Of a stretch of 64,000 nucleotides of DNA, positions 37,237 through 47,304 are shown piece by piece (position 1 is the first letter of the stretch; every line of letters starts with the position of its first letter). The translations under genes and the position numbers were made by a program. Under the pieces are notes generated by a model. The model saw nothing but the letters and a program-made list of their open reading frames with translations. It was not told the origin of the DNA and made no database searches. Source of the DNA: an uncultured Planctomycetales bacterium (GTDB taxonomy: Bacteria; Planctomycetota; Planctomycetia; Isosphaerales; Isosphaeraceae); assembly GCA_903926465.1 (NCBI GenBank), contig CAIYJE010000046.1:1-64000 (forward strand). The letters are read 5' to 3'.

Positions 37237-38088
37237 AGGGAATCCTCAAATGACCTGACAATCTTGAGTTGTCTATCTCAGAAATCCATGAATGGGGCGT
37301 GAACCGACTTACGGACAATTTGCGGTCAAGTCCTACCGGCCGCCGTCACTTCCAACACGCAAGCCGCCAACTGTTTCTCAAGCAATCTGGAGAGTGACGT
37401 TAACTTAACGATTTTCGGATCGGCACTGGGAGTCCCCATACTGGACGTTTTTTGAATTCTTTCAAAAATAAAGACGAAATCTGATTTTTTTTGAACTACG
37501 GCAACTGGAATCCAAGGCTTGGAGTCTGGACCGCCCGCCCCCTACCGTTTTGTACGAGCGCCCAGCCCTGCTCGATCCTGAAAACGGATCACCGCTCATG
37601 GAACTGTTCGAGGTTGGGTGTTCAATTCTTGCAGATGGCGTGCCTATTCCTGGGAAAGGGATCTCGAACGCCTGGTTCCGTGGGTTTCCACACCATCGAA
37701 TCGTGAACCAATTATCCTCCGGCGCTGTCTGGGGGAATAGGTGATCGCGCAAGGCGGTGCCCTGAACCGGGAACCAAGTCGCGTGCATGAGACCGAGCAA
37801 AGCGAATGGAACCTCAAGTTTGCCAGCGGGGGCCCAGGCTTTGGGCGTCCCCAGGCTTTTTCCTTTTTCCTGTGAGAACGCAGTCGAACGATGGTCAAAT
37901 CGGTGGCCTGAGAGTACACTTCATTAAGAGAAGAGCGACCTCGACTTTGGCCGCGGGCCCGTGACCGTGAGTCTTGCAACGGGGCTGCTTTGTGGCCAAA
38001 CGCCTGCCAGCGTCTTGAATCTGTTCGGTCTCTCAGGTCCCAGATCGATTCGTCCAACGACTCAAAAGAAGAGTGGACACCCAAGCCG
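37237..38088. other. Long intergenic region
   Basis: About 850 bp. Several overlapping open frames exist but none has a recognisable motif or a proper start. It includes an AT-rich patch (about 37440-37500). No RNA gene, repeat or mobile element is recognised. The rsfS promoter should lie in its right part. Confidence 0.35.
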
Positions 38089-38682
38089 ATGCCCGAATCG
38101 CACATGTCGCCCGCTAATGGTCTTACAACGGAATCAAGCGAGATCCTGAGTGGGCAAGAGCCCTCGCCCACCGGATTACCCAAGCGTGCCAACCGGTCTC
38201 GCATTTCTCAAGACGACTATGTTCCCACCGCAGTGGGTCGAAAATCTCCCCATCGGCTTGAGAAGGCCCGAGAACTGGCAATTGCCTGTGCTCGCATTGG
38301 TGACGATAACCGTGGCCGGGATATTTTGGTTCTGGACCTTCGCTCGGCCACGTCGCTGGTAGATTATTTCGTCATCGTAACCACCAGTTCAAGGCGGCAG
38401 AGCGTGGCGATTGCGTCAGAGATTGACGCGGAGATGAAGCGGCAGGGCGAGGTCAAGCTTGGCCGTGAGGGGACCGAAGAAGGCCGCTGGGTCCTGGTCG
38501 ACTACGGTGACTTTGTGGTGCATGTGTTTTCCGAGGACGCACGTACTTACTATTCCCTGGAAAACATCTGGGGAGATGCTCCCCGAGTTGACTGGGTCGA
38601 CCCCAATCGCCCGCAACCCCGTGCTCCACTCCAGACGGAACTCGCCCTTGAGGAAGAAGCCGACGAGGAAGAGACCGACTAA
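38089..38682 (+). CDS. rsfS: Ribosome silencing factor RsfS
   Basis: The RsfS/Iojap domain spans about residues 60-165: LEKARELAIACARIGDDNRGRDILVLDL, SLVDYFVIVTTSSRRQSVAIA, EEGRWVLVDYGDFVVHVF and YYSLENIWGDAP. RsfS binds L14 on the 50S subunit and blocks subunit joining when nutrients are scarce. About 60 residues precede the domain and an acidic tail (EEEADEEETD) follows, so it is longer than the usual ~110-residue protein. The ATG at 38089 is preferred because of AAGAAGAGTGG upstream; 38104 is an alternative. Confidence 0.9.
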   Translation: MPESHMSPANGLTTESSEILSGQEPSPTGLPKRANRSRISQDDYVPTAVGRKSPHRLEKARELAIACARIGDDNRGRDILVLDLRSATSLVDYFVIVTTSSRRQSVAIASEIDAEMKRQGEVKLGREGTEEGRWVLVDYGDFVVHVFSEDARTYYSLENIWGDAPRVDWVDPNRPQPRAPLQTELALEEEADEEETD

Positions 38683-39227
38683 CGGGTGTGGGCCCTCGCG
38701 TCTGAGGGTGGACAAGGTTCCACCCCCAGCCGGCGAGTTTTGAAATTGCGCTGCTTGGGGTTTTGGTAGGCAACACGCTGGAAATATGAGCCCAATACGT
38801 GAGCTTTGAAGTTGCGATTCTGGAACAGGAGTTCACAAAATTGCAACGGACGCTGCTGGACATGGTTTAGCGTTGCGTTCTGTATGGCCTGGCCAAGTGG
38901 TTGAGCGGAAAACAAGCCCGCAGCGCTGGCGAGTGGCGTTCTGATGGAATGACCAGCTCGTAACGAATTCAGCCTTGTTTGCCGCAGCGCCTTTCTTGAG
39001 GAAGTCCAACAGATCCACTTGCTTGCGCTGCGGGCTCGTATCAGAAGCAGAATGCCTCACTTACGCATCGGTCTAACAGGAGCAGCGGGTCCGTTGCGAG
39101 TTTGCGGGTTTTGGCCCCAAAATCGAAACCTGAAAACGTGTGCTTCGAGCTGGGATTCGGATGAACTGCCCGGCCAAGACGTGAGCGATAAGCATAAGAA
39201 CCGGGCTGCATGGTGAATAAGAGCGGT
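38683..39227. other. Intergenic region
   Basis: About 545 bp between convergent rsfS and the 39228-40892 gene. A small hairpin (CCCTC / GAGGG, about 38693-38708) follows rsfS but lacks a T-run. No coding sequence or RNA is supported; a D-arm-like string at about 38880-38905 lacks the rest of a tRNA. Confidence 0.35.
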
Positions 39228-40892
39228 TTAATCGTCGTCGCTTTTTTTCATCTCTTTCTTTTCGGCGTCACCCTTCTCCTTGGCCATTTCACCCTTCTCG
39301 TCGATCGCTCCACCCTGGTCTTTGTAGAGGGGGAGGTATCGGTAATAGACTTCGAGAGTCAGTAGTGAGAGCGAGGTGGTGAAAAGTCGGCCAGCCTGGC
39401 CACCCCACTGGTCTTTGGTGGGGGCTTCAGGATCCCAGCTTCCACGGTCACAGCCGTTTCCTTTGACCTGGAGCGAGATCATATTCTCTCGCATCTTCAT
39501 GTTCCACGCGGGCCAGTTCTTGTCCTTCATGTTGTGAAGTAACTGGGTGGCGTAGTACCAGTAGTAAATGTTGCGGTCCTGGGCCGATTCCAGGTTTGCG
39601 GAAATGAAGTCCACCCCCTTGATCAAGGGGTCAAATTCTCGTTCCCAGCCCAGAAGCTGACGGCAAACCAGGGCCTCGGCTGTCATGGTCACGCTGGTAC
39701 CAGACCCAGGCTGATAACCATATTGAGACTTGGGCGGTTCCGCCGCCGAGGCGGCTGCGTCCAGGTATCGCGAAGCCCCCTTGAGGGCCGATCTGGGAAT
39801 GGCGATCCCCGCAATATTCGCACTTCTGAGGGCGAATATTGCCCACCCGAAGACGCAGGTATCTCCCTCTTCCATGGGTCTGTACCGCCAGCCGCCACCC
39901 GCGTGTTGCGCTCGAAGAATAAAACCCACGGCCATTTCGGCCGGCAGCCGCAGGCTTTTGTCGCGGGTCAGGGCGTATGATTCGCAAAGCACAATGGTGG
40001 CAATGCAATGGCTGTACATCATGGCGTTCCCTTCGCCACCGGTGAACAGCATCCCATCTGACTGCTGAGACTCCAGCAGCCAGGCCAAGCCCCTGCGAAC
40101 CGTGATCTGGTACCGGCCTTTTTGGGTGTGGGTATTGCCTGCCCCCAGCATGGGGAGCAACGCTAAACCCGTAGCTGCCACATCAGAGTGCATGGCGGGC
40201 CGCTTGGGGCAGCCGGGTGGGGTGGTGCAGGCCTCATTGGTGTCCAGGCTCCAGCCGCCATCTTCGCGCTGGTGGCGGGCAATGAAATCCAGGCCTCGTT
40301 CCACGGCACGCTCAGATTCAACCGAGCCGCCCTCTCGCCTTACCAGCTTCGCGCGTTCTGCGCCACTGCGGCCCAGCATCGGAGCGGTCATGGTGGGACC
40401 GCTCCCTCGCCCGGTACCCGAGGCCGTTGCCAGGCTTGACCCGGTGTCTGCGACTGCGCCCTGGAGTTCGCCAGGCTCAACCGAAGGGCTGAGGTTCAAT
40501 TCAGGGCCAAGTTGGACACCGTCCGGCATCTCGGCCACGGCGGTCACGGTCTCGTCGATCTTGGTCAGATCCTTGGGCATCGACGGCGGTTCATCGGCCG
40601 CAATGGTGGTGAATGAATCACCGGCTTGGTCGGAATCGTGGGCCGAGGTCACATCTTCCTGAAGCTGGCCAATAACCGGGTCAAAGCTGGGCGGCTTTTT
40701 GGTATCGCCCTCGTTGACAAAGCGGATCGCCACAGCCATCAGGAAAAGTCCAATGGCATGGACCAGTAAGCTGCTGCCCCAAGGTAGGCTGCTGCTTAGC
40801 CAGGCAGGCAACTGGCGTTCGACCGTGCGCCAGAGCCATCGGGCCCGGATGCGCAAACTCGACGCAAGGCTGCGACCATGCTTCGTTGCCAT
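39228..40892 (-). CDS. Squalene-cyclase/prenyltransferase-repeat membrane protein
   Basis: A 554-residue protein. A basic N-terminus precedes a membrane span (about 38-60, WGSSLLVHAIGLFLMAVAI), an acidic Ser/Asp-rich linker, then terpenoid-cyclase-like alpha/alpha repeats (about 200-510). The QW-like repeats include LDFIARHQREDGGWSL, LAWLLESQQSDGMLF and ILRAQHAGGGWRYRP. The tail is a run of Lys/Glu/Asp. Such proteins are common in planctomycetes, and the repeats alone do not imply cyclase activity; no DXDD motif is seen. It is probably anchored in the cytoplasmic membrane with an external repeat domain. The function is unknown. Confidence 0.85.
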   Translation of the reverse strand: MATKHGRSLASSLRIRARWLWRTVERQLPAWLSSSLPWGSSLLVHAIGLFLMAVAIRFVNEGDTKKPPSFDPVIGQLQEDVTSAHDSDQAGDSFTTIAADEPPSMPKDLTKIDETVTAVAEMPDGVQLGPELNLSPSVEPGELQGAVADTGSSLATASGTGRGSGPTMTAPMLGRSGAERAKLVRREGGSVESERAVERGLDFIARHQREDGGWSLDTNEACTTPPGCPKRPAMHSDVAATGLALLPMLGAGNTHTQKGRYQITVRRGLAWLLESQQSDGMLFTGGEGNAMMYSHCIATIVLCESYALTRDKSLRLPAEMAVGFILRAQHAGGGWRYRPMEEGDTCVFGWAIFALRSANIAGIAIPRSALKGASRYLDAAASAAEPPKSQYGYQPGSGTSVTMTAEALVCRQLLGWEREFDPLIKGVDFISANLESAQDRNIYYWYYATQLLHNMKDKNWPAWNMKMRENMISLQVKGNGCDRGSWDPEAPTKDQWGGQAGRLFTTSLSLLTLEVYYRYLPLYKDQGGAIDEKGEMAKEKGDAEKKEMKKSDDD

Positions 40893-41316
40893 GTGGGTAG
40901 CCGTCCAGGAGATTTGACGGGGGTTGACCCGGAATCGGGTTGCCCAGCCAGGTCAAGTGATTCCAGTTCCGACCAGATCTGTAAACCACTATGTATCATA
41001 CAGGGTGTCACCGTAAGAGGCTGGGATAATTTTCCGTAAGCCTTATGGATAGACTCATGGTGTTGAATTCCGCAGTCTCTCGCAACTCCCTTCACAGGCG
41101 TTCCACGACGGGGAGTTCTTCGTCAACCGTTTGCGAGCGAGCCATCCAGCCTCGTTCTCTCGATCGGCACACAGGCCAGGCAAAACCAGCAGGGAACCAG
41201 AACCACTGGTCCTGGAGGAACTCTTCAAGAGTTCCTCCAGGACACCAGGAAACCTGTTCTGAAAGCCCTGGCAATCGCCTTGGCGCAGACTGCAAGCCTG
41301 GCCATTGGCGAAGGTG
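40893..41316. other. Intergenic region containing a long palindrome
   Basis: About 420 bp between two minus-strand genes. It holds the near-perfect palindrome at 41210-41242 and the promoter region of the 39228-40892 gene. No coding sequence is supported. Confidence 0.4.
41210..41242. repeat. 33-bp near-perfect palindrome
   Basis: TCCTGGAGGAACTCTT (41210-41225), a single C, then its exact reverse complement AAGAGTTCCTCCAGGA (41227-41242). It lies 75 bp downstream of the minus-strand M16 peptidase stop. No U-tract follows on either strand. It may be a transcript-end stem-loop or a protein-binding site. Confidence 0.85.
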
Positions 41317-44016
41317 CTAGCTTTGAGCGGCCAGGCGGAGCACGGGACCCCAGCCAAGTGCTTCCAGAGGCGCTGTCACCATGTCGGCGTCTGCCACAAC
41401 CACAACGGCCATGGCGTCTGGGTGGACATGTTTGTGGGCTGCGAGGCACGCCTGCTCGGTTGTGATGGCGTTCAGTCGTTCCGCCAGCCGAGCATGATGG
41501 TCGGGCGGGAACCCGTACAGGAACAGGCCGCCATACCGCACGACCAGGTCAGAAGGCGATTCGAACTGGCGAGCTTGCCCCTCGATGAGTGCGCGTCGGG
41601 CGTCTTGGAGTTCAGCGTCCGTGGGTGGTCGATCCCCCAGGAGGGCGCACACCTCGCCGCGGATATCGACCAGGGCTTCCGCAATCCGATCGGCCTGGAG
41701 CGAGGAGCCGATGTAGAACGGCCCTGCCCCTTGCCGGGCGTCGAACTGGCTACGGATCCCGTAGGTGAACCCTTTCTCTTCACGGAGCTTGGCATTCAGG
41801 CGCGACGTGAACTGCCCGCCCAGGATCTGATTCCAGAGCATGAGTGCGTCATAGTCGGGATGTTTGCGAGAAACTCCCACATGCCCCACTCGCACCACGG
41901 CCTGAGGGGCACCCGGTCGATGCACCACAATGAGCTTGGACTTTTCAAGCGCGGGCGGGGCCTGCGGTGCAGGCTCAACCTCGGTTGCCGAGGCATCACT
42001 GGTCCAGCTCTGCAGCCTGGCTTCCAGCAACGCTTTGGCGGCCTCCAGGGTAATGTCTCCCGCGACAATCCAGGCGGTTTTACGTGGCCAGGTCCGGGCA
42101 TGGAACGCCATCAGGTCTGATCGTTCCAGGGCCTCCACCGATTCCACGGTCCCGTCGGTGGGAACGCGGTAAGGGTGATCGGCTCCATACAGCGCCGATA
42201 AAAGTGCACGATGGGCCTGGGTTTCCGCGCTATCGACCTCGGCCTTGAGTGAAGCCAGGGTCTGGGCCTTGATGCGTGACCAGTCGGCCTCGGGGAAGGA
42301 AGGATTGCGGAGGACGTCGATTGCCAGATCCACGCTTTTGGAGGCGTGCTGAGAGAGGCACTGGAAACCGATGTAAGAGCCATCCCAGCCGGAGCTGGTT
42401 GAGAGAATTGTTCCCAGGCTCTCGGCTTCGCGAGCGAGTTGTTCGGAAGAACGGGTGGAGGTTCCTTCGTCGAGCATGGACGCGGTCAGGTAAGCCAAGC
42501 CGCCCTGGGCTGGCGTGTGGGAGGATGCGCCGGCGGCGGCCACCAGCGTGGCGGCCACGATCGGCAGCCCAGGCCGCTGAATAAGCCACAATTCCGAGCC
42601 GTTTGAGAGTTTGGCCGGTTCCGGCACGGGTGCTCGATAGGGGACGGCCGGCTTGGAGACGGGTGGCACTTTGCGGTCGAGCGTAGGGAGTGCCGTGGTG
42701 TGTGACCGGCCCAGGACATCCAACGAAACGCACGGTCGGTCCGCCAGATAGGCGGCCGCCACCTGCTTGAGTCCTTCGGGGGTGGCGGCCAGGAATCGAG
42801 AGAGATCGGTTTGGACGCGACCGGGGTCGCCCAGGTAGGTGTTGTAGGCATTGAGTCGGTCGGCCACGCCGCCAAACCCGCCCAGGCCGTCGAGGCTGTA
42901 GACGAATCCAGAGATGCGTTGGTTTTTGACCCGCTGGAACTCTTCGGGGGTGGGCCCGTTTTGGGCAAGGTCTCGGATCTCGGCATCAACGAGTTCCTGG
43001 GCTTGCTTCAACTCGTGTCCCGGTCGGACCGTGACCACCACTCCAAACGTTCCGCCGAGTTCACGGCCGCCCTGATAGGCCGTAACATCCTGAGCCACCC
43101 GTTGCCGGACCACCAGGTTTTGGTACAGGCGGCTAGATTTACCGCGAGCCAGGACGTCGGCAATCAGCGTGAGTTCGGCATCGTCCTGGGCAAATTGGGG
43201 CACGGTGTGCCAGAGCCGGTACGAGCGGTCGAGTTCAACCCGGTCTCTGAAGGTGAGGTGGACGGGGTTGGTCAGGGTCTGGCGGCTGACGCGTGGCGGA
43301 ATCGACTTCACGCCGCCGGCAATTCCGCCGAAGTATTTGGCGGCCAGGTCGAAGGCTTCATTTTCGTCGAGGTCGCCGGCCAGGCACAGGCTGGCGTTGC
43401 CAGGGACGTAGAAGCGTTTGAAGAACGATTCGACGTCATCTCGGCTGGCGGCTTCCACTTCCTCCATGACCCCAATGGTCATCCAACTATAAGGATGCTC
43501 GGGCGGGTACATGGCCTCGGAGAGGATGCTCCAAACCTGTCCGTAGGGGCGATTGGCATAATTCTGGCGGTACTCGTTTTTGACCACATCTTTCTGAACG
43601 CGCAAGGTGTGGTCGGTGAGGGCGGGCAGAAAATGCCCCATCCGATCCGACTCCATGGCCACGGCCACTTCGAGGTGTGCCGAGGGGAGGTCGATGAAGT
43701 AGTTGGTCCGATCACTGGAAGTTGAACCGTTGATGGAGGCCCCAAGCCGTTGCAGAGGCTTGAAGAAGTCGCCCGGATAATGTTCGGAGCCTTCGAACAT
43801 CAGGTGTTCAAAAAGGTGGGCAAAGCCCCGTTGCCGGCGTTCTTCGTTCTTGGAACCTACGTGGTACCAAAGGTTGACCGCGACCATGGGCAGGTCCGGT
43901 TTCCGGTGAACGATCACATCGAGTCCGTTCGGCAGCGTTCGTTTGGTAAATCCAATGGTTGGAAGCTGAAAGCCGGAATGTTCAGAAGCCAACGAACCAG
44001 ATGGAGAAGGTTGCAC
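41317..44016 (-). CDS. M16-family zinc peptidase, two-domain chain
   Basis: An 899-residue protein with two M16 (pitrilysin) halves. The first half has the inverted zinc motif H67-L-F-E-H71 (RGFAHLFEHLMFEG) and the downstream Glu region KNEYRQNYANRPYG. The second half (about 440-890) keeps the fold with TASMLDEGTSTRSSEQLA but lacks the zinc motif, like the non-catalytic partner half; FTSRLNAKLREEKGFTYGIRS is the usual substrate-binding R/Y segment. It is a peptidase that cuts peptides inside a closed chamber. No signal peptide is seen. The start is a GTG at 44016. Confidence 0.92.
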   Translation of the reverse strand: MQPSPSGSLASEHSGFQLPTIGFTKRTLPNGLDVIVHRKPDLPMVAVNLWYHVGSKNEERRQRGFAHLFEHLMFEGSEHYPGDFFKPLQRLGASINGSTSSDRTNYFIDLPSAHLEVAVAMESDRMGHFLPALTDHTLRVQKDVVKNEYRQNYANRPYGQVWSILSEAMYPPEHPYSWMTIGVMEEVEAASRDDVESFFKRFYVPGNASLCLAGDLDENEAFDLAAKYFGGIAGGVKSIPPRVSRQTLTNPVHLTFRDRVELDRSYRLWHTVPQFAQDDAELTLIADVLARGKSSRLYQNLVVRQRVAQDVTAYQGGRELGGTFGVVVTVRPGHELKQAQELVDAEIRDLAQNGPTPEEFQRVKNQRISGFVYSLDGLGGFGGVADRLNAYNTYLGDPGRVQTDLSRFLAATPEGLKQVAAAYLADRPCVSLDVLGRSHTTALPTLDRKVPPVSKPAVPYRAPVPEPAKLSNGSELWLIQRPGLPIVAATLVAAAGASSHTPAQGGLAYLTASMLDEGTSTRSSEQLAREAESLGTILSTSSGWDGSYIGFQCLSQHASKSVDLAIDVLRNPSFPEADWSRIKAQTLASLKAEVDSAETQAHRALLSALYGADHPYRVPTDGTVESVEALERSDLMAFHARTWPRKTAWIVAGDITLEAAKALLEARLQSWTSDASATEVEPAPQAPPALEKSKLIVVHRPGAPQAVVRVGHVGVSRKHPDYDALMLWNQILGGQFTSRLNAKLREEKGFTYGIRSQFDARQGAGPFYIGSSLQADRIAEALVDIRGEVCALLGDRPPTDAELQDARRALIEGQARQFESPSDLVVRYGGLFLYGFPPDHHARLAERLNAITTEQACLAAHKHVHPDAMAVVVVADADMVTAPLEALGWGPVLRLAAQS

Positions 44017-44536
44017 GTCCAGTAGTTTCCCAGGATCCGGAGAATTTTAAGAGCGGGTTTCAAACCGTGGCAGGGCGTCATGCGGAGAGACAGCCAGTCC
44101 CGGCTTGAAATCAGCGTGTTGAGATTTGAGCGGCCCGGTTCGGCCCGAGCCAGATCACTTTAGGATAACCCATGGAATGGAAATTCGGCTATTGAGACTG
44201 CGGCCCGAGCCCTGGTTGCTCAAAATTCTTTTCAAAAACGCGGGCGGTCTGGTGTCACGAAGCGTCTGATCACGCGTAACGCTGGATAGAGCCGGGTTGC
44301 GTAGGCATTGGCACTGGTAACGGAACCTGGGTCGCCTGGATGCTGACGTTCGTTCCAGAGTTTGTCGATGGTTTGACAAGGCCGAGCACCAGTGTCGATA
44401 ATCTCGCCTGGACTTTTGCGGCTGTGGCAATTGTGGTCTTTCGTTTCACAACTCAAAGAAACCGACGAAAATTGGCTTTCTACAGCGGTCTATCTAACTT
44501 CCGCAATGTGGCCAGACGTCGAGGCGGACTCCTCTC
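44017..44536. other. Divergent intergenic region
   Basis: This 520-bp gap separates the divergent M16 peptidase and PP2C genes. A repeated CGGCCCGAGCC occurs at about 44140-44153 and 44201-44211. No RNA gene or further coding sequence is supported. Confidence 0.35.
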
Positions 44537-45682
44537 GTGAACTGGGAAGATGTGATCATCGAGGCGGCCGCAACGGATACCGGAATGCGGCGGGCGAACA
44601 ACCAGGATTCACTGGCAATTGTACGCGCGTCCACGCCGGATCTTTTTAAATCTCGGGGCCACCTGTTCATGGTGGCCGACGGCATGGGGGCGCATGCGGC
44701 AGGCGAGCTGGCTAGCAAGCTCGCCTGCGACAACATTCCCCACACCTACCACAAGAAAAAGAGTCTCCCACCTGGTGAGGCACTTTCCGAAGCCTTTCTG
44801 GATGTGGGGGGTGAAATTTTCCGGAAGGCGGCATCGAGCCCGGAATTTCATCGCATGGGTACCACCTGTACCTCGCTGGTGTTGCACCCTTCCGGGCTGG
44901 TCATGGCCCACGTGGGTGATTCCCGGGCCTACCGGATCCGGGCCGGTCGTATTGATCAGCTTTCCTTTGATCATAGCCTGGTCTGGGAGCTGGTTCGAAA
45001 AGGGCACATGAAGCTTGAGCAGGTAGAAAAGGCCTATCCACGCAACGTGATTACCCGGTGTCTGGGCCCGGAACTTCAAGTTGAGATTGATGTTGAGGGG
45101 CCGTTACCCATTGAGATGGGAGACGTTTACCTGCTTTGTTCCGATGGTCTTTCTGGACCGGTGACGGATCCCGAGATTGGTGTCTTCGCGTCGTCGTTTC
45201 ATCCGGCCGATGCCTCCCGTTACCTGATGCATCTGGCGAATTTGCGGGGCGGGTCGGATAACGTCACCGTGGTGATTGTGCGGGTGGGGCCTTGGGTTGT
45301 GCCGGGGACCGAGCCGGCCGTGGAGAATCCAGGGGCCAAGAAGTCGCGTGGAAATTTTCTCGGCGGTTTCTTGAACAACCTCAAGAACAAGAAAAATGCC
45401 ACGGTTGATGACTTTGAGCCGCACCAGACGGCGGAATGCCGGCTCGATCGCCCGTTTGTCAAGCGGATGGAAGAGCTGGTGAATAGCTCCCAGGCAAGCG
45501 CGGTGGAGCTGGGGTGGTCTGTGGAATGGGCACCGTTGGCCACGTATCGAGCCCAGGCGGAAGAGCAGCTCAAGGCGGGCAAATTCCGGGACGCCCTGGA
45601 GTCTTTGTCTGAGGCAATCTCGCTTCTTGGCGAGGCGGGACGGCTGCACCGCCAAAACGTTCTGGAGCAGGGTCGGGCCTGA
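44537..45682 (+). CDS. PP2C-family Ser/Thr protein phosphatase
   Basis: A 381-residue protein. The PP2C domain (about 8-250) carries the metal-binding motifs: TDTGMRRANNQDS, FMVADGMGAHAAGE, MGTTCTSLVL, AHVGDSRAYRIR, LLCSDGLSGPV and GGSDNVTVVIV. A ~130-residue C-terminal part follows, with a basic NNLKNKKNA segment and a helical, TPR-like end. It would dephosphorylate targets of the Hanks-type kinases abundant in this phylum. The start is a GTG at 44537. No membrane span is seen, so it is probably cytoplasmic. Confidence 0.93.
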   Translation: MNWEDVIIEAAATDTGMRRANNQDSLAIVRASTPDLFKSRGHLFMVADGMGAHAAGELASKLACDNIPHTYHKKKSLPPGEALSEAFLDVGGEIFRKAASSPEFHRMGTTCTSLVLHPSGLVMAHVGDSRAYRIRAGRIDQLSFDHSLVWELVRKGHMKLEQVEKAYPRNVITRCLGPELQVEIDVEGPLPIEMGDVYLLCSDGLSGPVTDPEIGVFASSFHPADASRYLMHLANLRGGSDNVTVVIVRVGPWVVPGTEPAVENPGAKKSRGNFLGGFLNNLKNKKNATVDDFEPHQTAECRLDRPFVKRMEELVNSSQASAVELGWSVEWAPLATYRAQAEEQLKAGKFRDALESLSEAISLLGEAGRLHRQNVLEQGRA

Positions 45683-45759
45683 GCTGGACCGGAGCCGTTC
45701 ACCTGCCTTTCCTGCCGAGACCGCTCGGCCCTTGTTCTTTTTGTGGAACGGAGCGAACT

Positions 45760-46965
45760 GTGCCTTCCCGTTTAACTGAACCGGATCGCCCGAACCTCCA
45801 CGCAGAAACCGCGCTGGCTCGGCACGATGCGGCGTTGTCCGTCTCGACCCAACCGATGGTTCCCCCGCTCGAACTCAGTGCGGTGTTTCAGGTACCGTCG
45901 CTCGACGTCGTGGACGCTATTTACGAAGGGCGTGAATCGGGCTTCATTTACGCCCGAGATGGACACCCCAACCTGGTCCAACTTGCGGCCAAGCTTGCCG
46001 CCATGGAAGGGGCCGAGGCCGGCTGGGTGGGTGCCTCCGGTATGGCGGTTGAGTCGGCCCTGATGCTGGCGGTGCTCGCTCAGGGTGCGCATGTGGCGCT
46101 GGCCAACGGAGTTTATGGAAAAACCAACCGGCTGACCAATGAACTGGTCCGTTATGGCGTTTCCGTGAGTCGGTTTGAGGCCACCGATCCGGAAAGCCTC
46201 CGTGGAGCCCTGACTGCCCAAACGCGATTGGTGTTTGTGGAAACCCTCTCCAACCCATTGCTCAGGGTTGCCGATCTTGCGGGTCTTGCCAGGGTCTGTC
46301 GCGAGGCTGGTACGCTTCTGGCCGTCGACCATACCTTTGCCCCCCTGCTCTGCAAGCCAATTGAGCTGGGGGCCAACATCGTGCTGCACTCGGTGACCAA
46401 GCTGATTGGCGGTCATAGCGATGTCACCCTGGGGGCGATTGTGGGGCCTCGTGAGTTGATCGGCCAGATTGCCGCTACCGGCTCCACATTTGGGCTTACC
46501 GGTAACCCATTTGATTGCTGGCTGGCTGCGCGTGGGCTTGTGACCTTGGCGGTTCGATCTCGCCAGGCGGTTCAGTCTGCGCTGGTGCTGGCTCAGAGGC
46601 TGGAAACCGATCCCAGGGTGAAACGGGTCCATTATCCGGGCCTGGCGTCGCATCCAGACCACAAGCTCGCCACGGTGTTGCTAGGTGGTGGCTGCGGCAC
46701 AATTGTGACGATTGACCTGGGAGATCGGCACCGTGCCAATGCGCTTATTCAGGCGATTGCCGGCCAGATTCCGTTCGCCCCCAGCCTGGGAGACGTGGCC
46801 ACCACGCTCAGTCATCCGGCGACAACCAGCCACCGGGGGCAATCACCCGAGCAGTGGGCCGCCCAGGGGATCACCGAGGGGTTGATCCGGCTCTCGATTG
46901 GCCTCGAACACCCCGACGATCTTTGGTCGGAATTTCAGGCGGCGCTGGGCCAAATTTCGGCGTAA
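45760..46965 (+). CDS. Trans-sulfuration PLP enzyme (cystathionine gamma-lyase-like)
   Basis: A 401-residue Cys/Met-metabolism PLP-dependent enzyme: YARDGHPNLVQLAAKLAAMEGAEAG, the FVETLSNPLLRV loop, AVDHTFAPLL, and the PLP lysine in LHSVTKLIGGHSDVTLGAIVG. The end SLGDVATTLSHPATTSHRG and GLIRLSIGLEHPDDL are family-typical. Whether it is cystathionine gamma-lyase, cystathionine gamma-synthase or methionine gamma-lyase cannot be settled by sight. The start is a GTG at 45760. It lies 77 bp after the phosphatase gene. Confidence 0.9.
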   Translation: MPSRLTEPDRPNLHAETALARHDAALSVSTQPMVPPLELSAVFQVPSLDVVDAIYEGRESGFIYARDGHPNLVQLAAKLAAMEGAEAGWVGASGMAVESALMLAVLAQGAHVALANGVYGKTNRLTNELVRYGVSVSRFEATDPESLRGALTAQTRLVFVETLSNPLLRVADLAGLARVCREAGTLLAVDHTFAPLLCKPIELGANIVLHSVTKLIGGHSDVTLGAIVGPRELIGQIAATGSTFGLTGNPFDCWLAARGLVTLAVRSRQAVQSALVLAQRLETDPRVKRVHYPGLASHPDHKLATVLLGGGCGTIVTIDLGDRHRANALIQAIAGQIPFAPSLGDVATTLSHPATTSHRGQSPEQWAAQGITEGLIRLSIGLEHPDDLWSEFQAALGQISA

Positions 46966-47049
46966 CCGGTATTTTGGAACTGTGAGCGGCCCTAAGTTTC
47001 CGGGATACCTGCGTCCCGGTTCCGCGTGAAGCACCACCCCCCATGAAAT

Positions 47050-47304
47050 TCAGGGTGGGTCGTATCCGCCCGGGTGCCAGGGGTGGCATTTCAGCACGCG
47101 TTTTGCCCCTTTGGAGAGTCCGCTCAGCAGTCCGTACTTCTTGAGCGCAAGAATGGTGTATTCACTGCAACTGGGATAGAAGCGGCACCGCGGGCCGAGG
47201 CATCGAGAGAGCGTTTGCTGGTAAACGCGAATGAACCCGATCACGGCCAGAGAGAGAGCACTGGCCGGCAGGCTGAACCACCATGCAAGCCACCTGGCCT
47301 TCAC
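47050..47304 (-). CDS. yidD: Membrane protein insertion efficiency factor YidD
   Basis: An 84-residue protein with an N-terminal amphipathic/hydrophobic helix and the conserved core FIRVYQQTLSRCLGPRCRFYPSCSEYT and KCHPWHPGGYDPP. YidD helps insertion of membrane proteins by YidC. The GTG start at 47304 overlaps the rnpA stop codon by four bases (GTGA), the usual rnpA-yidD coupling. Confidence 0.95.
   Translation of the reverse strand: MKARWLAWWFSLPASALSLAVIGFIRVYQQTLSRCLGPRCRFYPSCSEYTILALKKYGLLSGLSKGAKRVLKCHPWHPGGYDPP

Noticed and set aside
38880-38905. GGCCAAGTGGTTGAGCGG resembling a Ser/Leu tRNA D-arm
   Set aside because: No anticodon arm or GTTCGA-type T-loop follows at the right distance.
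41045-41320. Plus-strand open frame of 91 residues spanning the palindrome
   Set aside because: It has a random-looking composition, a weak start, and contains the palindrome within it.
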